Below, in pieces: positions 27,627 through 35,413 of a DNA stretch of 64,000 bases. The notes beneath the pieces were generated by a model. The model made no database searches, was not told where the DNA came from, and was given only the letters and a program-made list of their open reading frames with translations. Numbering within the stretch: position 1 is the first letter of the stretch; the number at the start of each line of letters is the position of its first letter. The position numbers were made by a program, and so were the translations under genes. Source of the stretch: Shewanella salipaludis (GTDB lineage: Bacteria > Pseudomonadota > Gammaproteobacteria > Enterobacterales > Shewanellaceae); assembly GCF_012911865.1 (NCBI RefSeq), contig NZ_JAAXYH010000002.1, positions 248,001 to 312,000 of the forward strand. Direction: 5' to 3'.

Positions 27627-30314
27627 TTAACTCACGGCCGGCACCCTATCATGGGTCAGCGAGGCAATCGCCTGGCTGCGCTGGCTCAGGTGTTCCGGCG
27701 GATAACTCAGGCTATCCGGATCCAATTGGGCCCCCAGCTTAGTCATCAGCCACTGGATCTTGTCATCGCCGAGCAAGGCGGCCTGGGCCTCTTGCAACAA
27801 CTCGCGGTGAAAACGCTTGCGCAGTTCCAACGGGGTCTCCCGCTCGCCATCCTGACCGACGAGGATAGTCACCTGCTGCGGCTCACCCAGGGCCTGGCTC
27901 AAGGCCTGCTGTAACTGTTCTATGGCGATATCCGCCGCCAGGTGTTTCTGATCCGGCTTCAGCAGCAAAGGCAGAGGCGACTCGAGTCGCTGGCATACGG
28001 AATTGACCGCCAGCTGCCTGACCCGGCCACCTATCTCCAAACTGGACATCAGCTTATACCAGTGCAGGTCGAGCGGATGGCCGCTGATCGCCGTGCTTGG
28101 TGCGGCCAATGCCCTGGCTGGCGCCATAGTCGGCGCCTCGGGCTCGGACACCCGCTCTCGTGGCGCAGCCGCGGCGACAGGCTCGAGTGGCTCAGGCGTC
28201 CGAGGCTCTGCCTCGGCAGGAGCCTCCCAGGGCGGCCTGTCATCATCTGCCCGAGCCGCGACCTGTGTCTCCATGCCGGGCGCTGCTGCAATGTCTCTTT
28301 CGGCCTTGGCCGGCACTTGGGCTGGCATTTGAGCAGGCACTTGCTCAGGGACTTGTTCAGGCACTAGGGCCAGCTCCTGGACCACAGACTCAGACTTATC
28401 TGCCGCCTGCTGGCCTCTTGGCTGCGGAGCCAATTTGGGCGCCAGTTGGGGCTTTTTTGCTTCACCGTCCTTAGCGGCCAAGGCGTCTATGTCCGACAGC
28501 AGTGAATTTCTCGCGGCCAATACAGCGTCGAGAATATCGTCGTCAAACAGGGAAGCCTCTGTGGCTGACTCGTCGCCCTGCCCGGCCGTCTGTGCATGGC
28601 TCTGCTCATGACTTTGATCATGACTTTGATCATGGCTCTGAGCATAGCTCTTATCGTAGCTCTGCTCGGACGCGGCAAGGTTGTCGGAATAGTCCATGGC
28701 ATAAGTGGCATCATCCGGATAATAGCCGCCATCGTCCGGGCCGGCCTGTGCCGCCATGGCCTGCGGATAGTCGGCATAGGATGCCTCTTCCTCGGCGCCG
28801 GACGCAGCTGGCTGTGCCGCTCCCGTCTCAGTTTGGGTCTCTGTTTGTGTTTCTGGCAGGAGCTCTGTCAGGGGCCCTGTTTCAGCCTCGGTTGGCGCTG
28901 TTTGCCCGGCATCCGCAGCTACGGCGGCGGACTCTGGCTGGGACTTGGGTTCGAGCTGGGGCTGAAGCTCTGACTGGGGCTGGGGCGCGAAACCCTGGCT
29001 CTGAGCCTGACTGAGGATCAGTGACTGCTCGGCCAACAGGGCGCTGTCTGGCGCCTCATCCTCATCTTCATCTGCTACCGCCTGCTGTCCTGGCGTTACC
29101 TCTGGGCTCGCTTGCGCCTGCGCTGTCGGGCCTGTTTGCTCCCCTGTCGGCTCCCCGGCCTGGGGCGCTGCGGGTTTCACTTCGGGCAAGGAGACTGTCG
29201 CCTTGGCGTCGACAGTCCAACGCTGCACGGGTTTCTCCGGCACGAAGGCCACCGCCCGCAGCAATGCCATTTCCAGGCCGGACTTGGGATCCGGCGCATG
29301 GGGCAGATCTTTACGACCAGTGAGTAAGATTTGGTAGTAGAGCTGCACCTGCTCGGCACTCAATTGCTCGGCGAAGGCCGTTATCTGGAGGCTGTAGCGC
29401 GACTGCTGCGCCGCCGCGCTGGCGAATTGGGTCAGGGTTATCTGATGCAGCAACTCCAGCAGACTGCGCAGCACCTGGTCGGCATCTGCGCCATAGGCGA
29501 GCACCTGGGCCGTGGTCTGCATCAAGTTGGCAATATCGCCCGAGGTCAGCGCCTGCAGCAGCGCCAACACCTGCTGTTCATCTATGCTGCCCAGCATGGT
29601 CTGCACCTGGGTCAGCAATACCTTGCCGCCACCGAAGGCTATCGCCTGATCCGTCAGGCTGAGGGCATCGCGCATGCTGCCATTGGCGGCCTTGGCCAAC
29701 AGCGTCAACGCCTGAGGTTCGAAGCTCAGTTGCTCCTGGGTCAACACATGGGTCAGCTGGGCACAGATTTCACTCTGGCTCAGGCTCTTCAGGTTGAACT
29801 GCAGACAGCGGGACAGGACTGTCACCGGGAGTTTTTGCGGATCTGTGGTCGCCAGCAAAAATTTCACATGCTCGGGCGGCTCTTCCAGCGTCTTGAGCAA
29901 GGCATTGAAACTGCTGCGGGACAACATATGCACTTCGTCTATCAGATAGACCTTGAAGCGGCCGCGGGTCGGCCGGTACTGCACATTGTCCAGCAGTTCC
30001 CGGGTGTCATCTACCTTGGTGCGGGATGCCGCATCCACTTCGATGAGATCGACGAAGCGGCCCTCGGCAATCTCGACGCAACTGGCACACTGACCACAGG
30101 GACTGGCGGTCACCCCGAGATCACAATTGAGTCCCTTGGCGAACAGGCGTGCCAGGCTGGTCTTACCCACACCCCGGGTGCCGGTAAACAGATAGGCATG
30201 ATGCAAACGCTGCTGGCTCAAGGCATTGGTCAAGGCCTGCAACACATGAGACTGTCCTACCATCTGCTCGAACTTGGCAGGACGCCACTTTCTGGCCAAC
30301 ACCTGATAAGACAT
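27627..30314 (-). CDS. dnaX: DNA polymerase III subunits tau and gamma
   Basis: 895 residues as tau. The clamp-loader AAA+ domain is at the N-terminus: Walker A GTRGVGKTSLARLF, zinc cysteines CDLGVTASPCGQCASC, Walker B LIDEVHMLS, and the sensor region LPVTVLSRCLQF. Domain III follows to about 360. A long acidic, Gln/Pro-rich, low-complexity linker (about 390-740) includes SYDKSYAQSHDQSHDQSHEQ-type repeats. The C-terminal alpha/DnaB-binding domain follows. It is longer than E. coli DnaX (643), mainly in the linker. A programmed -1 frameshift signal at codons 619-621 predicts a 639-residue gamma form. The linker repeat DNA (near 28600-28640) may be length-variable between strains. Start at ATG 30314 (MSYQVLARKWRP). 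Confidence 0.96.
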   Translation of the reverse strand: MSYQVLARKWRPAKFEQMVGQSHVLQALTNALSQQRLHHAYLFTGTRGVGKTSLARLFAKGLNCDLGVTASPCGQCASCVEIAEGRFVDLIEVDAASRTKVDDTRELLDNVQYRPTRGRFKVYLIDEVHMLSRSSFNALLKTLEEPPEHVKFLLATTDPQKLPVTVLSRCLQFNLKSLSQSEICAQLTHVLTQEQLSFEPQALTLLAKAANGSMRDALSLTDQAIAFGGGKVLLTQVQTMLGSIDEQQVLALLQALTSGDIANLMQTTAQVLAYGADADQVLRSLLELLHQITLTQFASAAAQQSRYSLQITAFAEQLSAEQVQLYYQILLTGRKDLPHAPDPKSGLEMALLRAVAFVPEKPVQRWTVDAKATVSLPEVKPAAPQAGEPTGEQTGPTAQAQASPEVTPGQQAVADEDEDEAPDSALLAEQSLILSQAQSQGFAPQPQSELQPQLEPKSQPESAAVAADAGQTAPTEAETGPLTELLPETQTETQTETGAAQPAASGAEEEASYADYPQAMAAQAGPDDGGYYPDDATYAMDYSDNLAASEQSYDKSYAQSHDQSHDQSHEQSHAQTAGQGDESATEASLFDDDILDAVLAARNSLLSDIDALAAKDGEAKKPQLAPKLAPQPRGQQAADKSESVVQELALVPEQVPEQVPAQMPAQVPAKAERDIAAAPGMETQVAARADDDRPPWEAPAEAEPRTPEPLEPVAAAAPRERVSEPEAPTMAPARALAAPSTAISGHPLDLHWYKLMSSLEIGGRVRQLAVNSVCQRLESPLPLLLKPDQKHLAADIAIEQLQQALSQALGEPQQVTILVGQDGERETPLELRKRFHRELLQEAQAALLGDDKIQWLMTKLGAQLDPDSLSYPPEHLSQRSQAIASLTHDRVPAVS
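28396..28472 (-). promoter_or_regulatory. Programmed -1 ribosomal frameshift signal in dnaX
   Basis: On the minus strand the slippery heptamer A AAA AAG (28458-28452) is in the correct phase (Ala619-Lys620-Lys621). A Shine-Dalgarno-like AAGGA lies 9 bases upstream (28472-28468), and a perfect 6-bp hairpin TTGGCT-CCGC-AGCCAA lies downstream (28433-28418). After slipping, 18 codons are read before TAA at 28398-28396, giving a product of 639 residues. This is the same three-part arrangement as in E. coli dnaX, though the hairpin starts farther downstream (18 bases). Confidence 0.85.
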
Positions 30315-30431
30315 GGAACTCCCCAAAGTAGCTGTTATCTGAAGCGGGTTAATCCCGGGATTTTTGGCACAATAACATGCAATGCCGACACTGGCTATAT
30401 TGGCCGCCAGGGCGCTTCCCGGGGTGGCGTT

Positions 30432-30983
30432 TTATTCGCCTTCAAACTCACAAAGTTTAACCAACTCAAGGCCTAACTGAGTCAAACGCACCTCACCGCC
30501 CAAATCGGGCAGGGAAATGACGAAGGCGGCATCTTTCACTTCACCGCCCAGCTGGCGGATCAGTTTTACCGTGGCTTCTATGGTACCGCCCGTTGCCAGC
30601 AGATCGTCGACCACCAGCACCTTGTCACCGGCGCCAATGGCGTCGCTATGGATCTCCAGCACATCTTCACCGTACTCCAGGGCATAGCTTTGGCTCAGTG
30701 TCGCCCGCGGCAGTTTGCCCGGTTTGCGCACCGGCACGAAACCTACGCCTAACCTGAGTGCCAGAGGGGCGCCGAAGAAGAAGCCACGGGCCTCGGTGCC
30801 GACAACTTTGGTGAAACCCCGTCCCAGGTAATGTTCTGCCAGCAGATCTATGGTCGCCTGATAAGCCTCGTGGCTCTCGAGCAAGCTGGTAACATCACGA
30901 AACAAAATGCCCGCCTTGGGGTAATCGGGGATGGCTTTGATGCTCTGCTTAATCAAGGATAAGCGTGCTGTGTTCATTGTCAT
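30432..30983 (-). CDS. apt: Adenine phosphoribosyltransferase
   Basis: 183 residues, equal to the E. coli length. The PRPP-binding motif [16 protein letters not shown] and the [20 protein letters not shown] region identify it. It salvages adenine to AMP. Start at ATG 30983 ([10 protein letters not shown]), matching the recalled Shewanella homologue MAMNT; a longer in-frame extension lacks support. It sits upstream of dnaX on the same strand as in E. coli, with a 117-base gap containing no recognisable SRP RNA. Confidence 0.95.
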   Translation of the reverse strand: MTMNTARLSLIKQSIKAIPDYPKAGILFRDVTSLLESHEAYQATIDLLAEHYLGRGFTKVVGTEARGFFFGAPLALRLGVGFVPVRKPGKLPRATLSQSYALEYGEDVLEIHSDAIGAGDKVLVVDDLLATGGTIEATVKLIRQLGGEVKDAAFVISLPDLGGEVRLTQLGLELVKLCEFEGE

Positions 30984-31037
30984 AATAAATGAGATCTCAA
31001 ATGTCTGGATATGCCGGACCAACGCCAGGACTTATAC

Positions 31038-31066
31038 AACAAAAAAGTCCACCCGAAGTGGACCTC
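31038..31066 (-). terminator. Terminator of ybaN
   Basis: Stem GTCCAC/GTGGAC with a 5-base loop, followed on the minus strand by TTTTTTG. Begins about 92 bases after the ybaN stop. Confidence 0.75.
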
Positions 31067-31157
31067 TGCAAAATCAGGCTCAAGCTTAAGCCGCTTTAAA
31101 TCCGGTTGCAAGACGGCCATCGCCAGGATGTGAAACCGCACGCCTTCTGTTTAGGTG

Positions 31158-31526
31158 CTAGTCATCGATTTCGGGGATACTCTGTATAAACAGCAATACT
31201 CCACAGGCTATCCCAAAGACGACGGCCTTGAGCCACCAGAGGGGCACCAAGATCAAACTGACGCAGAAACTGAGCCCGGTCAACCACAAGGCCCTGCGCT
31301 TCAAGCTGCGCCGCATTGCCCTGTGATGCTCCCAATGATCCAGGCTGTCGACAAACCAGGGATGGTGTCGCAGCCAAAGATGCAGTTTCTTGCTCGAGCG
31401 CGCGAAACAAAAGAGCGCCAACAGAATAAAGGGCACAGTGGGCAGCAGTGGCAGGAAGATCCCGACCAGGCCCAGCGCTAAACTGCATAGCCCACAGAAA
31501 AGAAAGAATCCGCGTTTTAATCTCAT
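31158..31526 (-). CDS. ybaN: YbaN-like DUF454 inner-membrane protein
   Basis: 122 residues with about four hydrophobic segments. The DUF454 pattern is clear: GLVGIFLPLLPTVPFILLALFCFARSS (given up to 20 as GLVGIFLPLLPTVPFILLAL), then WLRHHPWFVDSLDHWEHHRA. In E. coli ybaN lies beside apt and dnaX too. Function unknown in the family. Confidence 0.9.
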   Translation of the reverse strand: MRLKRGFFLFCGLCSLALGLVGIFLPLLPTVPFILLALFCFARSSKKLHLWLRHHPWFVDSLDHWEHHRAMRRSLKRRALWLTGLSFCVSLILVPLWWLKAVVFGIACGVLLFIQSIPEIDD

Positions 31527-31542
31527 CCAAGCCCCTTTAACA

Positions 31543-31568
31543 CAAAAGCCACCCCGGAGAGTGGCTTG
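31543..31568 (-). terminator. Terminator after the 39-residue protein gene
   Basis: Stem AAGCCAC/GTGGCTT with an 8-base loop, followed on the minus strand by TTGTGTT. It lies 20 bases after the stop of the small gene at 31588. Confidence 0.75.
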
Positions 31569-31587
31569 AAAGTGACTGAACCTTGTC

Positions 31588-31707
31588 CTAGATCAAGCCG
31601 GCAATTTTTAACCATGTCATAGTAGTCGGCAAGGTAGGCAACAGCAGAACTAAAATAAAGCCAATAAAATACAGTACATTAAATGGGTCTTTAAACGGCG
31701 CGCTCAT
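31588..31707 (-). CDS. 39-residue single-span membrane protein
   Basis: ATG at 31707 is preceded by GGAG at 5 bases; the frame ends at TAG 31590-31588 and is followed by a good terminator. The product begins MSAPFKDPFNVLYFIGFILV and has one hydrophobic helix (about 11-26), ending MTWLKIAGLI. No family is recognised. It lies 103 bases downstream of hvfC on the same strand with no clear terminator between, so it may be the tail of the hvf transcript or an independent gene. Too short to be found by ordinary gene callers. Confidence 0.65.
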   Translation of the reverse strand: MSAPFKDPFNVLYFIGFILVLLLPTLPTTMTWLKIAGLI

Positions 31708-31809
31708 TACGGCTCCTATGGATTCTCAGTAAGGTTCAGTGAGTCAGATCATAAATGGCCGTCATTGTAACGGTTTGCCTTGCCAATAAAAACCAACTTT
31801 TTTGTAGGG

Positions 31810-32556
31810 TTATTCGGCTGGGCTGCGTATTATTCCCAGCGCCGCCAACTGCCGCAATAACTGCGAACTCCCCTGTATTATGGCCTCGGTCGTCATCTGC
31901 GGATAGAGTCGTTCCAACCAGGCGACTATCTCCGTCAGCACCACCTCCCCTCGCTGCGCCATATAAGCCAACACCTGGGCACTCAGGGGATTGAGTTGCA
32001 GGAAGGCCACTTCATCTTCCCTGTCACGATAGACACAAAAAAATAAGGGACTGGCGGCCGGCGCTGCGGGGCGGTAATCCTGACTGATGCGCTGCACCTC
32101 ATAAGTATACTGCGCCACCCTGGCGGTCGCCGCCAGGCTCAAGGGCCGGCATGTCACCTCGGCATCACTCAGCCAAGCCTGTGTCGGTTCATCCTGGGCT
32201 ATGGCCACGGCCAATTCCAGCCATTCGTAATGGGCCAGCTCCAGCATGAAGGGGGCATCCTGGCCCTTGGGTACATACTCCTGCTGCAGAAAATCCAGGA
32301 ACTCTTGGGCAATGTTGACGAAAATCGGCGTCCGGCAGTCATGATGGGCGAAGAAGTCCTGCACCAATGCCAACCAAGATGCCTCAGCATACAGGCTCTT
32401 GAGCACGGGAAAGGCACTGGCGATAAACCCCTGGATGTTATTGAAGAATAACTCGCGGTAGACCCCCATACGCCTGCTGTCCGTCCCCTGTGGCAAGGGG
32501 TTGGCAGGATCGCGGACATAGTTCATGAAGGCGATTTGTAATTCGGTAAATGACAT
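31810..32556 (-). CDS. hvfC: HvfC/BufC-type RiPP maturation partner protein
   Basis: 248 residues. The N-terminal DUF2063-like domain reads LQIAFMNYVRDPANPLP and RRMGVYRELFFNNIQGFIAS, with the following FPVLKSLYAEASWLALVQDFF. It resembles proteins found beside MNIO enzymes and proposed to bind the precursor peptide. Its ATG overlaps the hvfB stop (TGATG at 32558-32554), so the two are translationally coupled. By analogy with HvfBC it should help install oxazolone/thioamide groups on HvfA. The C-terminal part is poorly conserved and not assigned. Confidence 0.85.
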   Translation of the reverse strand: MSFTELQIAFMNYVRDPANPLPQGTDSRRMGVYRELFFNNIQGFIASAFPVLKSLYAEASWLALVQDFFAHHDCRTPIFVNIAQEFLDFLQQEYVPKGQDAPFMLELAHYEWLELAVAIAQDEPTQAWLSDAEVTCRPLSLAATARVAQYTYEVQRISQDYRPAAPAASPLFFCVYRDREDEVAFLQLNPLSAQVLAYMAQRGEVVLTEIVAWLERLYPQMTTEAIIQGSSQLLRQLAALGIIRSPAE

Positions 32557-33407
32557 CAGGCACTCCTGCCGCTACTGGTGGCCGCGGCATCCTGAAAACG
32601 ATGGATCCGGGTTATCTCCCGCAACAAGTCCTGGGTGGCGGGAATGTTGAAGTCCCGCTCCAACAGGGTGGGAAATACCCCATGCACAGCGTAGCATTCG
32701 CGCAGCAACTGCCACACGGGATCTATGATCTCGGCGCCATGGGTGTCGATCAACAGATCGTCCGCTTCCCTATGATGTCCGGCGATGTGCAGGTAAGCGA
32801 TACGCTCGGTCGGCATGGCACGCAAGAATGCCTGCGCATCGTAGCCATGGTTCACCGAATTGACATAGATGTTGTTTACATCCAGCAACAAACGGCAATC
32901 GGCCTCGGCGAGCACCGCGGTGACAAACTCTTGCTCCGACATCTGTGCCCCAGGGGCGGCATAGAAAGACACATTCTCCAGGATGAAGCTGCGCTCCAGT
33001 ATGTCCTCCACCCGCTTGATCCTCTCGGCCACATAACGCACGGCTTCCTCGGTGAAGGGGATAGGCATCAAGTCATACATATGGCCCTCCCCCGAACAGT
33101 AACTCAGGTGCTCCGAATAGGCCGTTATCTTATGGCTATCGAGAAAGGTTTTGATGCGCTTGACGAACTCGACATCCAGCGGCGCCAGGCTACCGATAGA
33201 CAGGGACAAACCATGACAGAAGAAGGGCCGACGCTCGACCAGGGCCGCGAACTTGTTGCCATAGCTGCCACCCAGGGTCATCCAATTCTCGGGCGCGACC
33301 TCGAAAAAATCTATGCTCTCGGGAATGTGCGCCATGAAGCCATCGAGCATCTCACGTCGCAATCCCAACCCCACCTTGGCGTTGGCCGCCATATCGGTTC
33401 CAGCCAT
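32556..33407 (-). CDS. hvfB: HvfB-type MNIO (DUF692) RiPP peptide maturase
   Basis: 283 residues from ATG 33407. A TIM-barrel multinuclear non-heme iron enzyme. Likely metal-ligand and conserved motifs are FFCHGLSLSIGS, YSEHLSYCSG, FILENVSFY, LLLDVNNIYVN, YLHIAGHH with the following DTHG, and LLERDFNIP. Family members rewrite Cys residues of peptides into oxazolone/thioamide or thiooxazole groups. Start choice: AAGGA precedes ATG 33407; ATG 33422 has GGAG only one base away; ATG 33392 is also possible. Lies 142 bases after hvfA, and its stop overlaps the hvfC start. Confidence 0.9.
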   Translation of the reverse strand: MAGTDMAANAKVGLGLRREMLDGFMAHIPESIDFFEVAPENWMTLGGSYGNKFAALVERRPFFCHGLSLSIGSLAPLDVEFVKRIKTFLDSHKITAYSEHLSYCSGEGHMYDLMPIPFTEEAVRYVAERIKRVEDILERSFILENVSFYAAPGAQMSEQEFVTAVLAEADCRLLLDVNNIYVNSVNHGYDAQAFLRAMPTERIAYLHIAGHHREADDLLIDTHGAEIIDPVWQLLRECYAVHGVFPTLLERDFNIPATQDLLREITRIHRFQDAAATSSGRSA

Positions 33408-33549
33408 GTTTCCTTCTGCCATGCTCCACCCGCCCTTATGCTTTAGCGCCTCTCGCGGCGCTGCCATACAGAAAGGCCAGCAGAGGCTGGCCAGAACGAC
33501 TACTGCCGAACCTGGGGCCATTCGCGCCCCTGGCTAACAGTGGTATGGG

Positions 33550-34038
33550 TTACTTACCTTTCTTGGCCGTTTCACCCTCATGGGCTTGCTTCATGTCGGC
33601 ACCACACTTGGCTTCACCGCATTTGCCTTCTTTGGCCTTACCCATGGTGGCCGTTTTCTTCATCTCGGCGCCGCATTTGGCTTCACCGCACTTGCCTTCT
33701 TTGGCCTTGGCCATGGCGGCCGTTTTCTTCATCTCGGCGCCGCACTTGGCTTCACCGCACTTGCCTTCTTTGGCCTTGGCCATGGCGGCCGTTTTCTTCA
33801 TCTCGGCGCCACACTTGGCTTCACCGCACTTGCCTTCTTTGGCCTTCTTATCTGCACCACACTTGCCTTCCTCGGCTTTCTTGTCGGCACCACAGTTACC
33901 TTCACCGCCATCCAGTTGGTAACCTGCGTTCATTTTTTCGAAGCCAAATGGGTTCACCTGCGCCTCGGCGGCAAAGGCTGAACTGATGACGACTGCGCCC
34001 AAGGCGACGGCTACTGCGGTTTTTTTCACTGAACTCAT
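33550..34038 (-). CDS. hvfA: HvfA-type Cys-rich RiPP precursor (copper-binding metallophore)
   Basis: 162 residues. Signal peptide 1-23 (positively charged VKKT start, hydrophobic AVAVALGAVVISSAFA), a short leader with NPFGFEKMNAGYQL, then a core with ten Cys at 49, 60, 71, 76, 94, 99, 117, 122, 140 and 145. There are five EGKCG, one EGNCG and four EAKCG motifs, the latter pairs arranged as EGKCGEAKCG in a 23-residue repeat. EGKCG is the modification motif of HvfA-type peptides, whose products bind copper. The mature peptide should act in the periplasm or outside. ATG 34038 has AAGGA 7 bases upstream; an ATG at 34053 is less likely. Downstream hvfB and hvfC complete the unit; no DoxX-type hvfX is adjacent. 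Confidence 0.92.
   Translation of the reverse strand: MSSVKKTAVAVALGAVVISSAFAAEAQVNPFGFEKMNAGYQLDGGEGNCGADKKAEEGKCGADKKAKEGKCGEAKCGAEMKKTAAMAKAKEGKCGEAKCGAEMKKTAAMAKAKEGKCGEAKCGAEMKKTATMGKAKEGKCGEAKCGADMKQAHEGETAKKGK
33604..33840 (-). repeat. 69-bp tandem repeat inside hvfA
   Basis: Encodes residues 67-145: three nearly identical 23-residue units (KEGKCGEAKCG then AEMKKTAAMAKA) and a partial fourth. The near-identity at DNA level suggests recent expansion by slippage or unequal recombination, so copy number may vary among strains. Confidence 0.85.
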
Positions 34039-34343
34039 AATGATTTCCTTCATCTATTTGTTATTGTATGACAGACACTCGCCAACAATGTGTGAGTGCT
34101 GGCTTGCCTTAAGAGACCCTGAGATAAGACATTTTATTTCAACCAAAATATTCTTGTGCACCTCAAATCCATACCCTCAGATTACACCCCAGCAAATTAG
34201 CCTATTTTTGCAATGAAAATCAAACTATTAAATTTGCGTCGATCTGATATCCCCTGGTACTCGGCCGTCAGACGGCGATTTTGTAACTGCGGCCCCATGG
34301 GGTAGAATGCTCGCCCTTTATTTAGCTGTTCAGGTAGTTCTCA
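34039..34343. other. 305-base divergent intergenic region hvfA/dusC
   Basis: AT-rich; it must contain the promoters of both units. I could not identify a convincing -35/-10 pair or a metal-regulator operator by eye. Candidate -10 boxes (TACAAT on the minus strand near 34062-34072) lack a well-spaced -35. No gene is seen. Confidence 0.5.
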
Positions 34344-35288
34344 GTGCGTATCATTCTGGCCCCTATGGAGGGCGTGGTTGACGATTTAATGCGTGACATC
34401 TTATCCGAGATCAATCCGTTCGATCTCCTGGTCACCGAATTTGTCCGTGTGGTCGACCAACTCCTGCCGGAAAAGGTGTTTCATCGCCTCTGCCCCGAGC
34501 TGCTCAATCAGGGGAACACCCCTTCTGGTACCCCGGTCAGAGTCCAACTGCTGGGGCAAGAACCCGGCTGGATGGCAGAAAATGCCATGCGTGCCATAGC
34601 GTTGGGCTCCAATGGCGTCGACGCCAACTTCGGCTGTCCGGCCAAAACAGTCAACCGCAGCAAGGGCGGCGCCGTCCTGCTCCAGTACCCAGACAGCATA
34701 CACGACATCGTCAGGGCCATGCGCCAGGCGGTCCCGGAAAGTCAGCCGGTCACCGCCAAGATCCGCCTGGGATACGAAGATAAGTCACTGTTTATGGAGA
34801 ATGCCCTGGCCGTGTATGAAGCCGGTGCCAGCGAGCTGGCCATCCATGCCCGCAGCAAGACAGACGGCTATCGCCCACCGGCCTACTGGGAATACATAAC
34901 GGAAGTGAGGCAGCGGCTGCCGATCCCGGTTATCGCCAACGGGGAGATCTGGAACAGTGAAGACGCAGAGCGTTGCATGACGGTCACAGGTTGCGACAGC
35001 CTGATGATAGGCCGCGGCGCCATATCCTTGCCGAATCTGGCCGATACCATAAAAACCGGCGCCACGCCTTACACTTGGCTACAAACCCTGGATCTTATGC
35101 TCGGCTATACCCAGAGAGAACTCAGCGGCCGCAAGAGCGATTACTACCCGGCACGGATCAAGCAATGGTTCAGTTACCTCAACCGTCAATACCCGGAGGC
35201 CGACGAGTTATTCAGAAGCCTGAGGGTGCATAAGACCACCCAGGACATAGTCAGGGCGCTGGAGCAGGCCAGATTGGCGATGGACTGA
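34344..35288 (+). CDS. dusC: tRNA-dihydrouridine(16) synthase
   Basis: 314 residues from GTG 34344. FMN-binding TIM barrel: IILAPMEGVVDDLMR at the N-terminus, GVDANFGCPAKTVNRSKGGA with the catalytic Cys, ELAIHARSKTDGY, and VIANGEIWN. The N-terminal MEGV and the C-terminal layout match DusC more than DusA/DusB. It reduces U16 of tRNAs. Divergent from the hvf unit and unrelated to it in function as far as I can see. Confidence 0.92.
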   Translation: MRIILAPMEGVVDDLMRDILSEINPFDLLVTEFVRVVDQLLPEKVFHRLCPELLNQGNTPSGTPVRVQLLGQEPGWMAENAMRAIALGSNGVDANFGCPAKTVNRSKGGAVLLQYPDSIHDIVRAMRQAVPESQPVTAKIRLGYEDKSLFMENALAVYEAGASELAIHARSKTDGYRPPAYWEYITEVRQRLPIPVIANGEIWNSEDAERCMTVTGCDSLMIGRGAISLPNLADTIKTGATPYTWLQTLDLMLGYTQRELSGRKSDYYPARIKQWFSYLNRQYPEADELFRSLRVHKTTQDIVRALEQARLAMD

Positions 35289-35337
35289 GCCAGGCCCGGG
35301 ACGCAAGCAGCCAATTTAATCACAATCTCACCCTGAA

Positions 35338-35351
35338 TTGATCTTCATCAA
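35338..35351 (+). promoter_or_regulatory. FNR/EtrA-type box
   Basis: TTGAT-CTTC-ATCAA is a perfect match to the FNR consensus TTGAT-N4-ATCAA. It lies 50 bases after the dusC stop and 63 bases before the DksA-like start. A TATACT -10 candidate at 35381 would put the box near -48 rather than the classic -41.5, so the exact promoter is uncertain. Confidence 0.55.
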
Positions 35352-35413
35352 CACCGCCTCCCGCCTGTCGATGGCATCCTTATACTCTAGGAGCATAAAC
35401 ACAGGCGGATCCC

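Noticed and set aside
30315-30431. SRP (4.5S) RNA gene upstream of dnaX
   Set aside because: Looked for because it is found there in some relatives; the conserved GGTCAGGTCCGGAAGGAAGC core is absent.
29331-30476. Long plus-strand open frame of about 380 codons opposite dnaX
   Set aside because: Antisense shadow of a GC-rich conserved gene; no ribosome site or domain.
33604-33840. CRISPR-like regular repeats
   Set aside because: The 69-bp units are contiguous, in frame and encode the HvfA core; there are no spacers.
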